This document shows positions 11,526 through 20,998 of a DNA stretch of 64,000 bases, piece by piece. A program made the position numbers and the translations under genes. Under the pieces are notes generated by a model, which was given only the letters and a program-made list of their open reading frames with translations, made no database searches and was not told the origin of the DNA. Position 1 is the stretch's first letter. Each line of letters opens with the position of its first letter. The DNA is from Panicum virgatum (lineage: Eukaryota; Streptophyta; Magnoliopsida; Poales; Poaceae), in contig NC_053145.1 of assembly GCF_016808335.1 (NCBI RefSeq), positions 28,593,120 to 28,657,119 of the forward strand, written 5' to 3'.

Positions 11526-12400
11526 AACGCCATGGCGACGCCGCTGGCCATCAATGCCGCTCCCAGCGCCATGCCCCTAACCTTCACCTGCCCGAGCCGC
11601 TGCCCGGGGCTGGCCTTCAATGCTACAGCGCCTTCTCTCCCCCTTTTGCTGCGCAACAAAGCCCCCTCTCACTTCTCCTCTCCACTCTAGCGCCCAAAGA
11701 AACCAGAGCCGAGCTTTCCCCTGCGCCCAGGAGCACCCGCCGGCGCCATTGCCGCCGTGCGCCCCAACTCACCGACGAGCCCCGTCCACTCGGCCTCCAC
11801 CCCTGCCCACCCCGGAGCAGATTCACCACCACCCACTCCACCTCCTACGGCTGCCAAACCGCCCGCTCCTTGCCCCCACCGAGCCAGAATGCCGGCGGCA
11901 CTGCCGGTGCCCCGCCATGGCTGCCGCCCGAGCTCTACCGCCGAGCTCCCTTCTCCAGCCCTCCTCCGCCCAAGCCAACCCCTGAAACGGCATCCCCACC
12001 TCCCCATGAAGCTCCATGGCGAGGTCCCGGCCGCCCAGATCTGCCGAAACGCCGCCGCCGGAGCCGCCTCTCCGGCCCTCTCCCTTCCAAATAGAGCATC
12101 CCAGCACGACTCCCACCTCCTACCGAAGCCGCCAAACCTGGCCACCCCCTCCAAACCCCACCTGCGAGCCACCGCCGGCGACACAGAGCCACCACCGCCG
12201 CCCCTTTCCATGGCGCCGCTGCCACAGGCCGCCCCGGACCCAATCCGAGGCACCAACAGGTAGCACTCGGTCCCCTCTCCCTTTTCCGCCACATCTCCCT
12301 CGCCGCCGGCGAGCAAGCACGCCAGAAACCTGGCCGCCGCCGGTCCTCTGCTCTGCAAGTCCGGCCAGGGACCTCCCTGCAAAGAAATCAAAACTTCTAG
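11526..12400 (+). other. GC-rich, proline/alanine-coding-like block inside the chromovirus LTR
   Basis: The GC content rises sharply compared with both flanks and all six frames stay largely open (for example plus 11757-12263 and minus 12391-11687), all giving Pro/Ala/Arg or Gly-rich translations. The overlap of long open frames on both strands is what GC-rich sequence without stops produces, so I do not call a gene. Together with about 9890-10092 (the same block before the insertion) it begins with ATG-rich sequence. It may be a leader or captured exon within the LTR. No domain recognised. Confidence 0.5.
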
Positions 12401-13537
12401 GGTTTAAACTGCAAACTAGACATGAACATTAAGCTGCGAACTTTGAAATTCAATAACAATTCGTAGAAAAATCTAAAAAATGCAAACTCAAGTGTTTTGG
12501 AATCCTTGAAACTAGATCTACAACTTTTGTTACATCCACTTTTGCTTTTGACCAATAGTTTTTTCTCCGGATTACATATTAGTTTAATCCACATTTGTAT
12601 GTATCTCAAGTTCTACCCATAATCTTTAGCTTATTTTTTAGACAGTGTACTGCAACCTAGATGAGTAGCTTACTGTAAAAATTTGAGGACTTTTTGACAA
12701 CTCTAGCTATAGGTTTCATTAGATCTTGTTTTATGCCTATGTTAAATAGATTTAAATCCACAGGGTGCTATACTAGTTTAATTTATCTGAAATTTTTAAA
12801 AAATCCTTACCTTAGTTTCTATATGCTATAGAAAAGTTTTGGGAATTTTTAGTAATGTATAACTAGTCCTTTTGATTTATTGATGAATAAACTTTGTAAA
12901 TCGAAATCCCTAGTTTTCTTCATTAGAAAAATCTCATATTTTTACTAGAGCTTGGTTTTCTATACATGAACATTCCTTTAAAATTTTAGCAACTAAAACT
13001 AAGTAGTTTACTCTGTAGATTTTTAGTTAGATAAATGCCTAGGAAAGGAATCTAAATTCCTATGCTTGTTGTATATCTCAATAAATTATGAAAACTTTAC
13101 CACAAGCTCATCTTAAGGAATATAACCTACTGGTAAAATTTCATTACCAGAACTTGCATTCTCTACCCTAGAGATTTGTTTTTGTACACTAGTAGTAATA
13201 GATTCATGAGTTTTTCTGATTTATTTGTAATATCAAATGACCTGAAAATTTTACTGCACACTAGTGACCCAGTAAAGCATCTCTCATAAAAAAATCAGCA
13301 CCATTCTATGCTTTTATCTTTAGTTATAGTTTTCCCTTTTTTCCATGTGTTAATATGATGAAAAAACACTTTTTCTGCATTTTTCTAAAAGAAAAACAGC
13401 AAACCCAGCTCCTTTGTGAGTTAAGTATAAATAAAATACTACTCGATGAATGTTTGCCCTATAAAGTATTTATGAAAGTGTTTCATTCTCCAATTCGGGT
13501 TTTGTTGGACTACAACTTAATAGTGAAAAATGAATAA
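12401..13537 (+). other. AT-rich part of the chromovirus LTR, no gene
   Basis: It begins with a splice-donor-poor, T-rich sequence after AGGGTTTAAACTGC and contains many short stops in every frame. Nothing recognisable. It separates the GC-rich block from the exon-like block at about 13584-13755, so it could be an intron-like spacer in a read-out transcript. Confidence 0.5.
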
Positions 13538-13834
13538 ATGAATAATATCACCAAAGTAACTCATATGTATGCATTTCATATAGATTCGACTACTCTCGCT
13601 GACGGAATGTACGAGCTGGTGCCGGAGTCCGAGAGTGAGAAGCGTGAAGCTCAAGTGTATCTAACTGAAGCCACTGAGGACCCGAACCAAGTTTTGGAAG
13701 AGCCCAAGGCTAGCTACGCTCAGGAAGGCAAGCCCCGGAGCATGACCTATTACTTTCAACTCTATGCAACTTATTGTTTCTATATACTTGTGCATTTAAG
13801 TTTACAGGAGTTGATTGAAACCTTAGTTGCATGA
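13538..13834 (+). CDS. Short exon-like ORF within the chromovirus LTR
   Basis: A 98-codon open frame includes an acidic, non-repetitive stretch (LVPESESEKREAQVY) between about 13584 and 13755. GC content is higher there than in the AT-rich sequence on both sides, like an exon flanked by introns. The sequence CTCGCTGACGGAATGTACG at about 13595 seems to be preserved in LTRs of this type, from memory. There is no domain I recognise. It could be a piece of a read-out or LTR-encoded peptide, or chance. Confidence 0.35.
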   Translation: MNNITKVTHMYAFHIDSTTLADGMYELVPESESEKREAQVYLTEATEDPNQVLEEPKASYAQEGKPRSMTYYFQLYATYCFYILVHLSLQELIETLVA

Positions 13835-14669
13835 TCCTAGGTACCTATGCTTGAACACTAGTTGGTTTAGGTCGCTAGTTAGCTATGCTAATGATTCGGT
13901 AGAAGTTGAGTGATTTCCTGTCACTCGCGAGCTCATAGGAGTTGAATGTCTACTACATGCTGCAATCATAAGGTCCATGGGCGGGGCTATGGTACTTGTT
14001 GATGCCCCGTCTGTTTAGTGAAAAATGTTAAGGCCGCAGTGTGTGGTAGTGGTGGTTAAGCGTTTGAACGTACTAACCACATGCCGAGAAATATGGTAAT
14101 CGGTAAGCTTAAGTACCTGATCGGCCCGGGGAGTGGACTTTTCCCTCACCCTCTTTGAACGTTGTTTCTCATGCGGCCACATGCGGGTGCAAGCGTGGTC
14201 ACGACCCGGCGTCGACCGTGGCGTGGGGCTCTTGTAGCCGAAGGGGGTGACCCTGATCCACGAGCCGGAAAGAAAGGGAAAATGTTGCGTGGGGACTAGG
14301 TTCCCTTGCGTGTGTTTAGGTCTGCCTGGCCAGGTTAACAAATTCGATTCGAATCGTCCACCTCTCACGGATATTGGGACTGCTTAACCCTTTTGCCACA
14401 TAGAGTAACAGTGGAACATATGATGATGAATCTGGTCGGATGATGAAAGATAATTATTTTTTTCTACCATGTATGCTATTGGATAGATGCTAATGTAGAA
14501 TGGTTAAGTGAACTAGAACTTGAAAGCTAAAATCGAAAAATAAGGACTTACTCTTTATTGCTTTTTGGCAAAACCAAACCCCTCCAGCAAAAAGCCTTGC
14601 ATGTCTAGTTAGAGGACTAAGTATATCTTAGTCGGGTAAGCCTTGTTGAGTATTAGTATACTCAGCCTT
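13835..14669 (+). other. Chromovirus LTR, non-coding part
   Basis: Contains no supported gene. Sequence is continuous with the LTR up to the AGCCTT target at 14665-14669, where the Copia remnant was inserted. An ORF on the minus strand (14368-14015) has no recognisable features. Confidence 0.6.
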
Positions 14670-15494
14670 TGTAAGGATCACCGGGGTGTCCGACCCTAGA
14701 GGGGGAGGGGGTGAATAGGGTCGCTAATCGCTTTTTAACCTAGGGCTCAAACTACTTGCATAAGATAAACCTAACACGTCCTACGCATGCTAGTTATGAC
14801 TAAGGTTTATCTATGCTACTCTCTACTTACCCCTAAAAAGACTTGCAACCTAGCTAATCCTAATCAAACTAACTAGGAAAGTAAAGGTATGCAAGGTAGA
14901 GTAAGTGCGGAAACGTAATGCGGTAAGTAAAGAGGTAAGTGCAAGAGGGATGCAAACTCCCGAGTAGACACGGTCATGTAACGTGGTTCGGCATAAACGC
15001 CTACGTCCACGGGACACCGAGGCTCTTCCGATCACCGTCTTGCACTACACCACCAATGGCGATGCCGGCAAGCAAAGGCAAGTGCCCACAAGACACCGAG
15101 TCTCGTGCACTACCACCGTCTCTCTCGGTCACCCGGCCGAAATCCACTACGGAGCTTCTCCACCAAGGAGGGGGCCTCCTCTTCCCCCGCACAAAGTGTC
15201 GTTGCCACTCCACACCAAGTCGGAGGGTCACACGACGAATCACAAGTTGCTTGCCGCAGCAAGACTTCTCTCAAGGGAGCTCTCGCAAGAACTGATCCCT
15301 ATTACAAGCACTAAGCACTCTCACAAGTGTGCTTAAGCCTATATGATGTACAATGAAGCTCTATGGTGGTTGGAGATGATCTTTAGCTCTTGTATACTTC
15401 CTTGAACTCCAGCACACTAAAATGACCCGGCCTTGGGGGTATATATAGGCAGCATAAGCAAATATAGCCGTTGAAGAAAAGCTGCCAGAAAACT

Positions 15495-15912
15495 GCGTAA
15501 CGCCGGTTAATCCGACGTACCCCAAAAGCCATCATCGGTTCAACCGGTGTATGTAAACTGCTACTTGAAAAACTAGCCGTTAGCAATTAACCGGTGTATC
15601 ACCGGTTTAACCGGTGTATCACCGGTTTAACCGATGCAATCAACCGGTGTATGTAAAATTAGCGTCGGTTTAACCGGTGATTGTAACTTCTTCACGTTCC
15701 TCCAAAAACCACCTCTCTGGACAACTGAACCGATGCAATTGACCGATGTATCGTCGGTTCAACCGGTGTATGTATTTTCATCGGTCTTCGTTTGGCAATG
15801 CACCGACGTATGCATTTTCTTCAACGTTAGTTAATCCGGTGAGTGTATCTTCAGTTTCCAGCTTCTGGACAATTACACTGGCGTGTGTCTTTTCCTTAAC
15901 ATCGGTTCAACC
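15495..15912 (+). repeat. ACCGGT palindrome array in the Copia LTR
   Basis: About fifteen copies of AACCGGT/ACCGGTT and one-base variants (ACCGATG, ATCGGTT) are spread over 400 bp, often as the pair CACCGGTTTAACCGGTGTAT. The core ACCGGT is a perfect 6-bp palindrome and pairs of copies form larger inverted repeats. The array lies immediately upstream of the minus-strand TATA box at 15440-15447, in the U3 position. Confidence 0.8.
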
Positions 15913-16146
15913 GGTGTATTGAATTTCTTCACAGTCTCTTCGATTCTTGTCCTTTGGACCGAAGAGGTTGCCCTTCGTAGGGGTGGCCCTTCGGGCCTTG
16001 CTACGCCTCTCTTCTCTTTGTCATCACTTGAACCTAAAAGCCTGAGAATAGTTATCTTAACAATCACATTAGTCCAAGTGTTGTGTGTGTCATCAATCGC
16101 CAAAATATTATATTGAAATATGGCATGAGAGGCCATTTTCGCTACA

Positions 16147-16485
16147 CCTGCCAACTCTTGACGACGGGGGGCTGGCCCCATGCCAGACCGGAGGCGATCC
16201 GAACCGTGGGCTCCAGATCCCTGGCGCGTCCAGGGATCAAGCTACGCTGAGCACCGCGGGGTCCGGGCCTACTACGAAGGGGAAGCAGGCCGTGGCCAGT
16301 AGCACCGCCACAGCCGGTTCCAGCCAGGTGTGGGGCAGCTCCGGCACATCATCAGGAGACGCAGGCCAGCGCAGGTTACTCATGGGCGACGGGACCCTGG
16401 TTACGGAGCCCGCCGTGAAGCGCCAGAGGATCGCTGAGGGCGCGGGCCAGGGTAGCTCCCGGGCCGCCGGCCATCGCGGGTCCTC
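16147..16485 (+). other. GC-rich core between the two Copia LTR copies
   Basis: This 339-bp segment has a base composition unlike the flanking LTR. One frame (inside 16085-16525) stays open across it with a Ser/Gly/Ala-rich sequence and a basic AVKRQRIAEG patch, reminiscent of a nuclear protein fragment. It lacks a visible PBS or polypurine tract. It could be a remnant of gag, a captured host or transposon exon, or filler from repair. I cannot decide which. Confidence 0.45.
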
Positions 16486-16645
16486 CGGGCCTTGCTACGC
16501 CTCTCTTCTCTTTGTCATCACTTGAACCTAAAAGCCTGAGAATAGTTATCTTAACAATCACATTAGTCCAAGTGTTGTGTGTGTCATCAATCGCCAAAAT
16601 ATTATATTGAAATATGGCATGAGAGGCCATTTTCGCTACAGCCTT

Positions 16646-17150
16646 GCTTGTGGCTCAACCTTGTTTTCAAGTGATACGTTTGAAGATCAGATAGCTAGCT
16701 TGACTTGGCTATGTACTTACCTCCTGGTTGGTCGGTGGAGTGGGATACGACTCCGGCCAATGATGGCAATGCCGAGTGATGTCATGTACGGGCTTCATCA
16801 TGACATCTTGTATCGTCTTTTAGAACTCGCTTTATTTTCCGCTGCAGTTGAACTCTGAACTACTTTAATTTTGAATTTCATGTACCTTTCTAAGTTTTCA
16901 AACTTGGTTTGTAATAACTAAGTTAAGACTCTGTATTGTAATATAATTGTGAAATGTTGTACTCTCTGGACTCACCTTCGTGTAAGTTGCATGTAAGCTT
17001 TGGGTTTCGATCGACTCATATGTGGATTCTTCGGGATTTTACCCGACAGCACTGCCGGATTACTTCGTTTGAAGTGCATGTTAACCTATATTGCCTTTAT
17101 GGTGATGGTTAGCGCACTTGAGCCGGATTAATTCGGGCGGTTCTGCCACA
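16646..17150 (+). other. Chromovirus LTR, terminal part
   Basis: Final 500 bp of the long solo LTR, ending GCCGGATTAATTCGGGCGGTTCTGCCACA-like sequence at 17150. It contains two near-identical phrases, GCCGGATTACTTCG and GCCGGATTAATTCG, 70 bp apart. No gene seen. Confidence 0.7.
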
Positions 17151-17155
17151 CGTAT

Positions 17156-17598
17156 GTTCTAGTAAAGTATGCTCTGGTAGAGGGCCCCTGATAAAGACGG
17201 GTAACCCTACGCAATGCTAGAGTACGTAGTCGAAGGCTTAAGCATGGTGCTTAGGTCCTAGATTGCCTTTGTTTGCCTTGTGCTCCACAGTATTGCGGGG
17301 TAGACTGCAGGTGGTGACAGCCCTGTCGGTCCGCTACGAAGCTGCTTCGTGGTTAGTGCACTCCCCCCTGTCCGAGTATGGCGTAGAGCCACAAGCCGGA
17401 GGTCCCTAACAATACCTGGGTCAGACCGGTGCCCAAAGTAAACAAGTGACGAGCCTAAATTTACCCTGCCTTGATCCTTGGCCTTAGATAAACCACACTA
17501 CCCAAAGCTCTCCTACATCTTGTTCTCCTGGGTTAAGCTAGCCAGAAGATTGTTACACCTCTGTTCTCTGTGAAATTAGTCTTTACCTTTATATTGCA
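17156..17598 (+). mobile_element. Athila 3' LTR, second part
   Basis: It resumes directly after the chromovirus TSD. Phrases such as GCAGGTGGTGACAGCC, GCGTAGAGC and GACCGGTGCCCAAAG match, with changes, the last third of the LTRs at 26050-26270 and 31790-31920. The usual LTR terminus (AAATACCCAACA in the relatives) is missing, and at about 17598 the sequence turns into the Tat antisense gene intron. The end was therefore deleted or has diverged. Confidence 0.7.
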
Positions 17599-18534
17599 CT
17601 CGACTCGTTTGATTCGTTTGATATTTATAAGAGTTTTTCTTTTAATCGAGTACACAGCCATCACAAAATCATTAAAGATTGAGGAAACCTTGGTACTTGA
17701 TCTAATGATTCTTATGTACTGAAACACAGATGAAATTGAGAAACTCAAGAAGATCAAGGCGGACTCTGACAAGGAGATGCTAGAGGCGCTTGAGAAACTG
17801 AAGGAATTGTCAGAGTCTAGGGATGCGCTGCAGCAGGAGCTCGAGGAGCTTAAAGTTGTACCTCAAGCTGTGGTGGACATCGTGGAGATCCCAGAGGACA
17901 ACGCAGACGAGCCGCTCACTCTGGCGGGGAAACTACAAAAGGTTCCCCAATGTTTCCCGCAGTATGTCTCGAAAACCACCCGACAGTACGTGGGACACGT
18001 ACTTGGGTTGGTAAAGTCCTACTGGCCACATACGCCACTTGATCCGCTGGGTGAAGGTGCCAAGGCCGACTGTAGTGAGGATCAATTTGATCAATATCTT
18101 ACAGAGACCTCACCCATTGCAGACAAGATAGTGGACAGCTTGAGCAGGCCATGATTTTCATGAAGTATTTTGTATAAGAATGATGTTATGGGCTGCCGGG
18201 GCCGCAAATACTCTTTTATTGTACAAATGCTTGGATTTCTTTTGAATATTTGGTGATGTTTGACTGGATTTGCAAATCCATTGGTTGTTGAGTAGTATTT
18301 ACTTAAAAAGTATCATGATGAGTACTTTGTAAGTTTGGCGGCAACGCGCCTACTCGATCTAGTGGTAGATACAGAGTATCTTGCCTTGTGGTATACTGTG
18401 GATGTTTGCCTTAAGAGGTAGTGATTACTCGAACGTGTAATGAGTAGATCTGTTCTATTCCAGAACTTAGTGCTGACTAGTTAGGATTGAATCCTGTAGG
18501 ATTAACCAGGTGGGAAAAGCACGAGAAAGAGGCA
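17599..18534 (-). mobile_element. Tat-type element D, left fragment
   Basis: This is the oldest Tat fragment here. Its sequence parallels 24440-25204 of element A: intron, last exon of the antisense gene and the beginning of the repeat region. It is interrupted at 18535-18540 by element A and resumes at 37581 with the AGGCCATAGCCTG block. That block is also found at 32331-32342 inside A, right after the GTGGGAAAAGCAC segment. Neither LTR of D is in the window. The left junction with the Athila LTR shows no duplication. Confidence 0.75.
17730..18154 (+). pseudogene. Last exon of the Tat antisense gene (element D copy)
   Basis: A splice acceptor ACACAG ends at 17729. The exon then encodes a heptad-like helix rich in Lys/Glu (EELKV, KLKELSES) followed by a conserved C-terminal domain with YVGHVLGLVKSYWP and a final DKIVDSLSRP before TGA at 18152-18154. 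The same exon occurs in A (24578-25003, with one internal TAG) and, more diverged, in C (54975-55297). Of the three copies this one is the least damaged. It is an exon without the rest of its gene, which is cut off at 17599. The protein's function is unknown. Confidence 0.7.
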
Positions 18535-18539
18535 GTCAG

Positions 18540-18953
18540 TGTCGGTGTTTACCACCAAGCCTGCTCAGGGATACCCTTAGCAGCAGGATTGTAGGTAGGG
18601 ATCGACTGCTCTGGAACTCGATGGTGCAAGGAACACAAAAATTTAGACAAGTTCGGTCCACGAGATGCGTAATACCCTACGTCCTGTGTGGTTGCTTGTA
18701 TTGCCTTAGGTGTTGATATCTTTTGAGGGGGTCCCTGCCCACCCTTATATATCAGGGGGGACAGGGTTACATGGAAAGTCCTAGCTGAGTACAGTTGGAG
18801 TCCTACTACAACATGGTCGGATAGTTTCCTTGTACTGCAGCTAATTCTACTCCTATTCGGGCAGTTACAAGAGAGGTAAGGTATATCCATGAGCTATCCC
18901 TTACTCTGGAACATTCTGTGCCTATAAGCACTCCCACTGCCCCGGGTCTGACA
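18540..18953 (-). repeat. Left (3') LTR of element A
   Basis: It starts TGTCGGTGTTTACC and ends CCGGGTCTGACA. The minus strand has a TATATAAG box around 18744-18753, in the U3 orientation expected when pol-like genes lie on the minus strand. The partner LTR is 37163-37575. Both are about 0.41 kb, short like other Tat LTRs of this type here. Confidence 0.92.
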
Positions 18954-18966
18954 AGTCCCCGAGCTC
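18954..18966 (-). other. Polypurine tract of element A
   Basis: The plus strand reads AGTCCCCGAGCTC directly after the LTR, so the minus strand gives GAGCTCGGGGACT immediately before its 3' LTR. The same tract is found at 38496-38508 (B) and 40973-40985 (C). Confidence 0.75.
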
Positions 18967-19531
18967 TTCGTAGCCGAGTCCTGCAGGCGTCGAGTACTTG
19001 GCAGGGCATTATCAAGTACGCCAAGTAGTCAGAACGTCCTTCTAGTTGCATTTGGGCCTTTCTTCAGATAGGTCAAGTAGTCTTTGAAGTCCTTCCGGTT
19101 GCTCCGAGCCTGTGAGGTGCTCAAGCCCCGAAATCTTGATCATATATGGTGCGCGAAGTACTCGCGCTCCATATGGAGTAGCCTCTGAGCCTTAGGTTGG
19201 ATCGCAGAATCAGGCTGAGGGTCACTTCAGTCTTTTCCTTCTTTATTTTTCAAAAAAATTTAAAAATAAATCATTGAAGCCACATATCCCACAGCCCAGA
19301 GCCTTAAATCAAAATCCCGTATCTTGTGGGTAATCCCCGAGCCAAGATTTGGAATTAAGGATCTAAGACGTGGCATCAGATTTTATTCTAAGAATATCTG
19401 CAAGTTTAATCAGATCCGATAACCGAAAAGATCCCTTTTTTCGGGTAATATCCCAGAAAAATGATAAAATTTGAAATTGCCACACTGATTGCACCCGTGA
19501 TATCCTCAAAAATAAAACCTAGAATTTTTGT
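18967..19531 (+). other. Element A region between left LTR and solo LTR, no gene
   Basis: Contains scattered CGAGTACT motifs and the phrase CATATATGGTGCGCGAAG, which also occurs in B (near 38684) and C (near 41159), so it is a conserved non-coding part of the family. No coding sequence. It may form the upstream region of the antisense gene. Confidence 0.6.
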
Positions 19532-19536
19532 CTCTT

Positions 19537-20993
19537 TGTTGGCACTCCTTAGCCTAACAAATTACTTCGCAAGCGCATAGAGACCGAATGTAGCTTTTAC
19601 CAAGTAGTATACCTGGGATATCGAATCTAAAGAACAGTAAGGCTTCGACCAAACTTAGAGATCTTCAACCGGACACAACCAGCGAGAAGAAGAACAGGGA
19701 AGAGGGCCTAACTCCAGATAACCTACTGTTCTGACTAGTTGACAAGCTAATTACTGACTTGATATGCTTCGGCGGCTGGAAGAGGAAGGACTTCAGAAAG
19801 GTATGAGAGGGGAGTCCAACGGCAACCTGCACTATTGCTATGAAAACACCCAAACGTAGTGGACTACGAGGGACGGATAGGACTGTCACCACCTACCGCC
19901 TACCACAATGGTTCCGTGGGGTGGAACACAACCTGAGATAACTATCAAGCCTAGGCACCATGCCCACAGCTCTCGAGCTACTTGCTCCTACCGTTTACTT
20001 AGATAGAAAGCAACCTCAAATAAGCAGAACTTGCTACTTACACAGACTCAGGATCCCGCAGATCAAAGTAAGTACTTAACAAGTAACTAAGACAGAAAGT
20101 AAAGCTAGCAAGAAACTGAAGTTGAGACAAGGAACTTACTCAAGTATATTCCTCCGAGGTGGATACAAAAGTGGAGTAAGACCGAGAGAACTTGAGTCCC
20201 TCCTTTCAGCTCGGCTTTCACCAGAGCACTCACCTCACTCTCTTCCTACTCAACACAAGAGTGTAACAAGAGACTGTCTTCTCTAATGGATGGGTGTGTG
20301 TTACAAGAGGGGGTTTGGGCTCTATTTATACTACTCTATGGTCGGTACTGAGCTGAGCATCGGTTGCACGTAGGTAAGTTAGTTGTGCTTGTCTTTCACG
20401 CCAAGGGAGAGCATCAGAGGCTACCAGGTGGGGCCGGCCGGCCTGGGGATGTGGCCATCTAGCCACCGCCTTTGAGTGGACGCTCTGGATCTCCTCCTGA
20501 AGTCGGTGGCGGTTGCGTAGCTCCAACGGAGACAGTTAGAGGCCGGCCGGCCTCTCCTAGGCTGGCCAGCCTAGTTCTAGCACGGCTCGGGCTTCCGTCG
20601 CTCTGGCACATTGCTCACAAGGCCCACATTGCTCCTCAAGTTGAGTTGGGTTCTGAATCTTTGGGTTGTCATTAGATTTGGGCTCAACTCCACTTGGTTC
20701 AAGCCTTTCGGCCTTGACTTGTGAATTCTGCCTGAACCACATTGGTGTGACCTTGATCTTGGGCTCAAACCATGTTCCACAAAGTTGCACAATGAAACGT
20801 TGCAGGGGTAGGCCGACCGGACTGGGATTCACCCCATTTTGGCTCATTTTTGTACATGTTGCTCTTGGATTCAAATACTCACCAAAACTCATGGAATTTG
20901 TTAATGTTAGTGAAAATTATAACAACATAGTTTTAAAAGCATGAAATCTGAAGGAATGTTGGCGGTAAAAATCATCAAAATCGACCGCCAACA
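19537..20993 (-). mobile_element. Athila-like solo LTR, TGTTGGC family copy 2
   Basis: This 1457-bp LTR starts TGTTGGCACTCC and ends GACCGCCAACA, with the exact duplication CTCTT at 19532-19536 and 20994-20998. A minus-strand TATAAATAG at 20322-20330 gives the orientation. GGCCGGCCGGCC palindromes lie near 20434-20446 and 20540-20555. The last 37 bp (20957-20993) form a hairpin shared with the other two copies. No internal sequence. Confidence 0.93.
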
Positions 20994-20998
20994 CTCTT

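Larger units (their letters stand above)
14670..16640 (-). mobile_element. Copia-type LTR remnant with one full LTR, a short core and a truncated second LTR
   Basis: The exact 5-bp duplication GCCTT (14665-14669 and 16641-16645) flanks this 1971-bp unit. It consists of a full LTR (14670-16146, starting TGTAAGGATCACC and ending TTTTCGCTACA), a 339-bp GC-rich core (16147-16485) and a second copy of only the last 155 bp of the LTR (16486-16640). The 155 bp are identical to 15992-16146 as far as I can read. Read on the minus strand the LTR starts TGTAGCGAAAATGG and has a TATA box at 15440-15447, typical of a Copia LTR. No pol remains. Confidence 0.9.
9265..17150 (+). mobile_element. Chromovirus (Tekay/Del-like) solo LTR, about 4.5 kb, containing two nested insertions
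   Basis: It starts TGTGACACCCCAGG and ends GGCGGTTCTGCCACA. The flanks are CGTAC (9260-9264) and CGTAT (17151-17155), a TSD with one mismatch. After removing the insertions at 10098-11520 and 14670-16640, each with one TSD copy, about 4480 bp remain. That unusual length, the terminal sequences and a GC-rich gene-like block in the middle fit the long LTRs of Tekay/Del-type grass chromoviruses as I remember them. The lineage is a recall-based inference. The LTR boundaries are read from sequence. No gag, pol or PBS follows, so it is a solo LTR. Confidence 0.8.
1..17598 (+). mobile_element. Athila-like Gypsy retrotransposon, 3' part (composite, nested)
   Basis: The pol order (protease, RT, RNase H, integrase), a third ORF after integrase, a long 3' untranslated region and a 3' LTR beginning TGTTGACGG at 8559 define the 3' half of a plus-strand Athila-type Gypsy element. 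Its 5' LTR and most of gag lie left of the window. The same 3' untranslated sequence and LTR type recur in the element at 25205-32148, which supports the boundaries. The 3' LTR is split by the solo LTR at 9265-17150 and resumes at 17156. Its far end near 17598 is inferred from where sequence matching the Tat antisense gene begins. I see no clean TG..CA terminus there, so the end is approximate. Confidence 0.8.

Noticed and set aside
11687..12432. Long overlapping open frames on both strands, up to 234 codons, that might be a host gene
   Set aside because: All six frames are open and give Pro/Ala/Gly/Arg-rich products. This is what GC-rich DNA without stops yields, and it lies inside a TSD-bounded solo LTR.
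13355..13537. 60-codon ORF just before the exon-like segment
   Set aside because: AT-rich, Lys/Phe/Leu composition typical of random open AT-rich sequence, and no similarity recognised.
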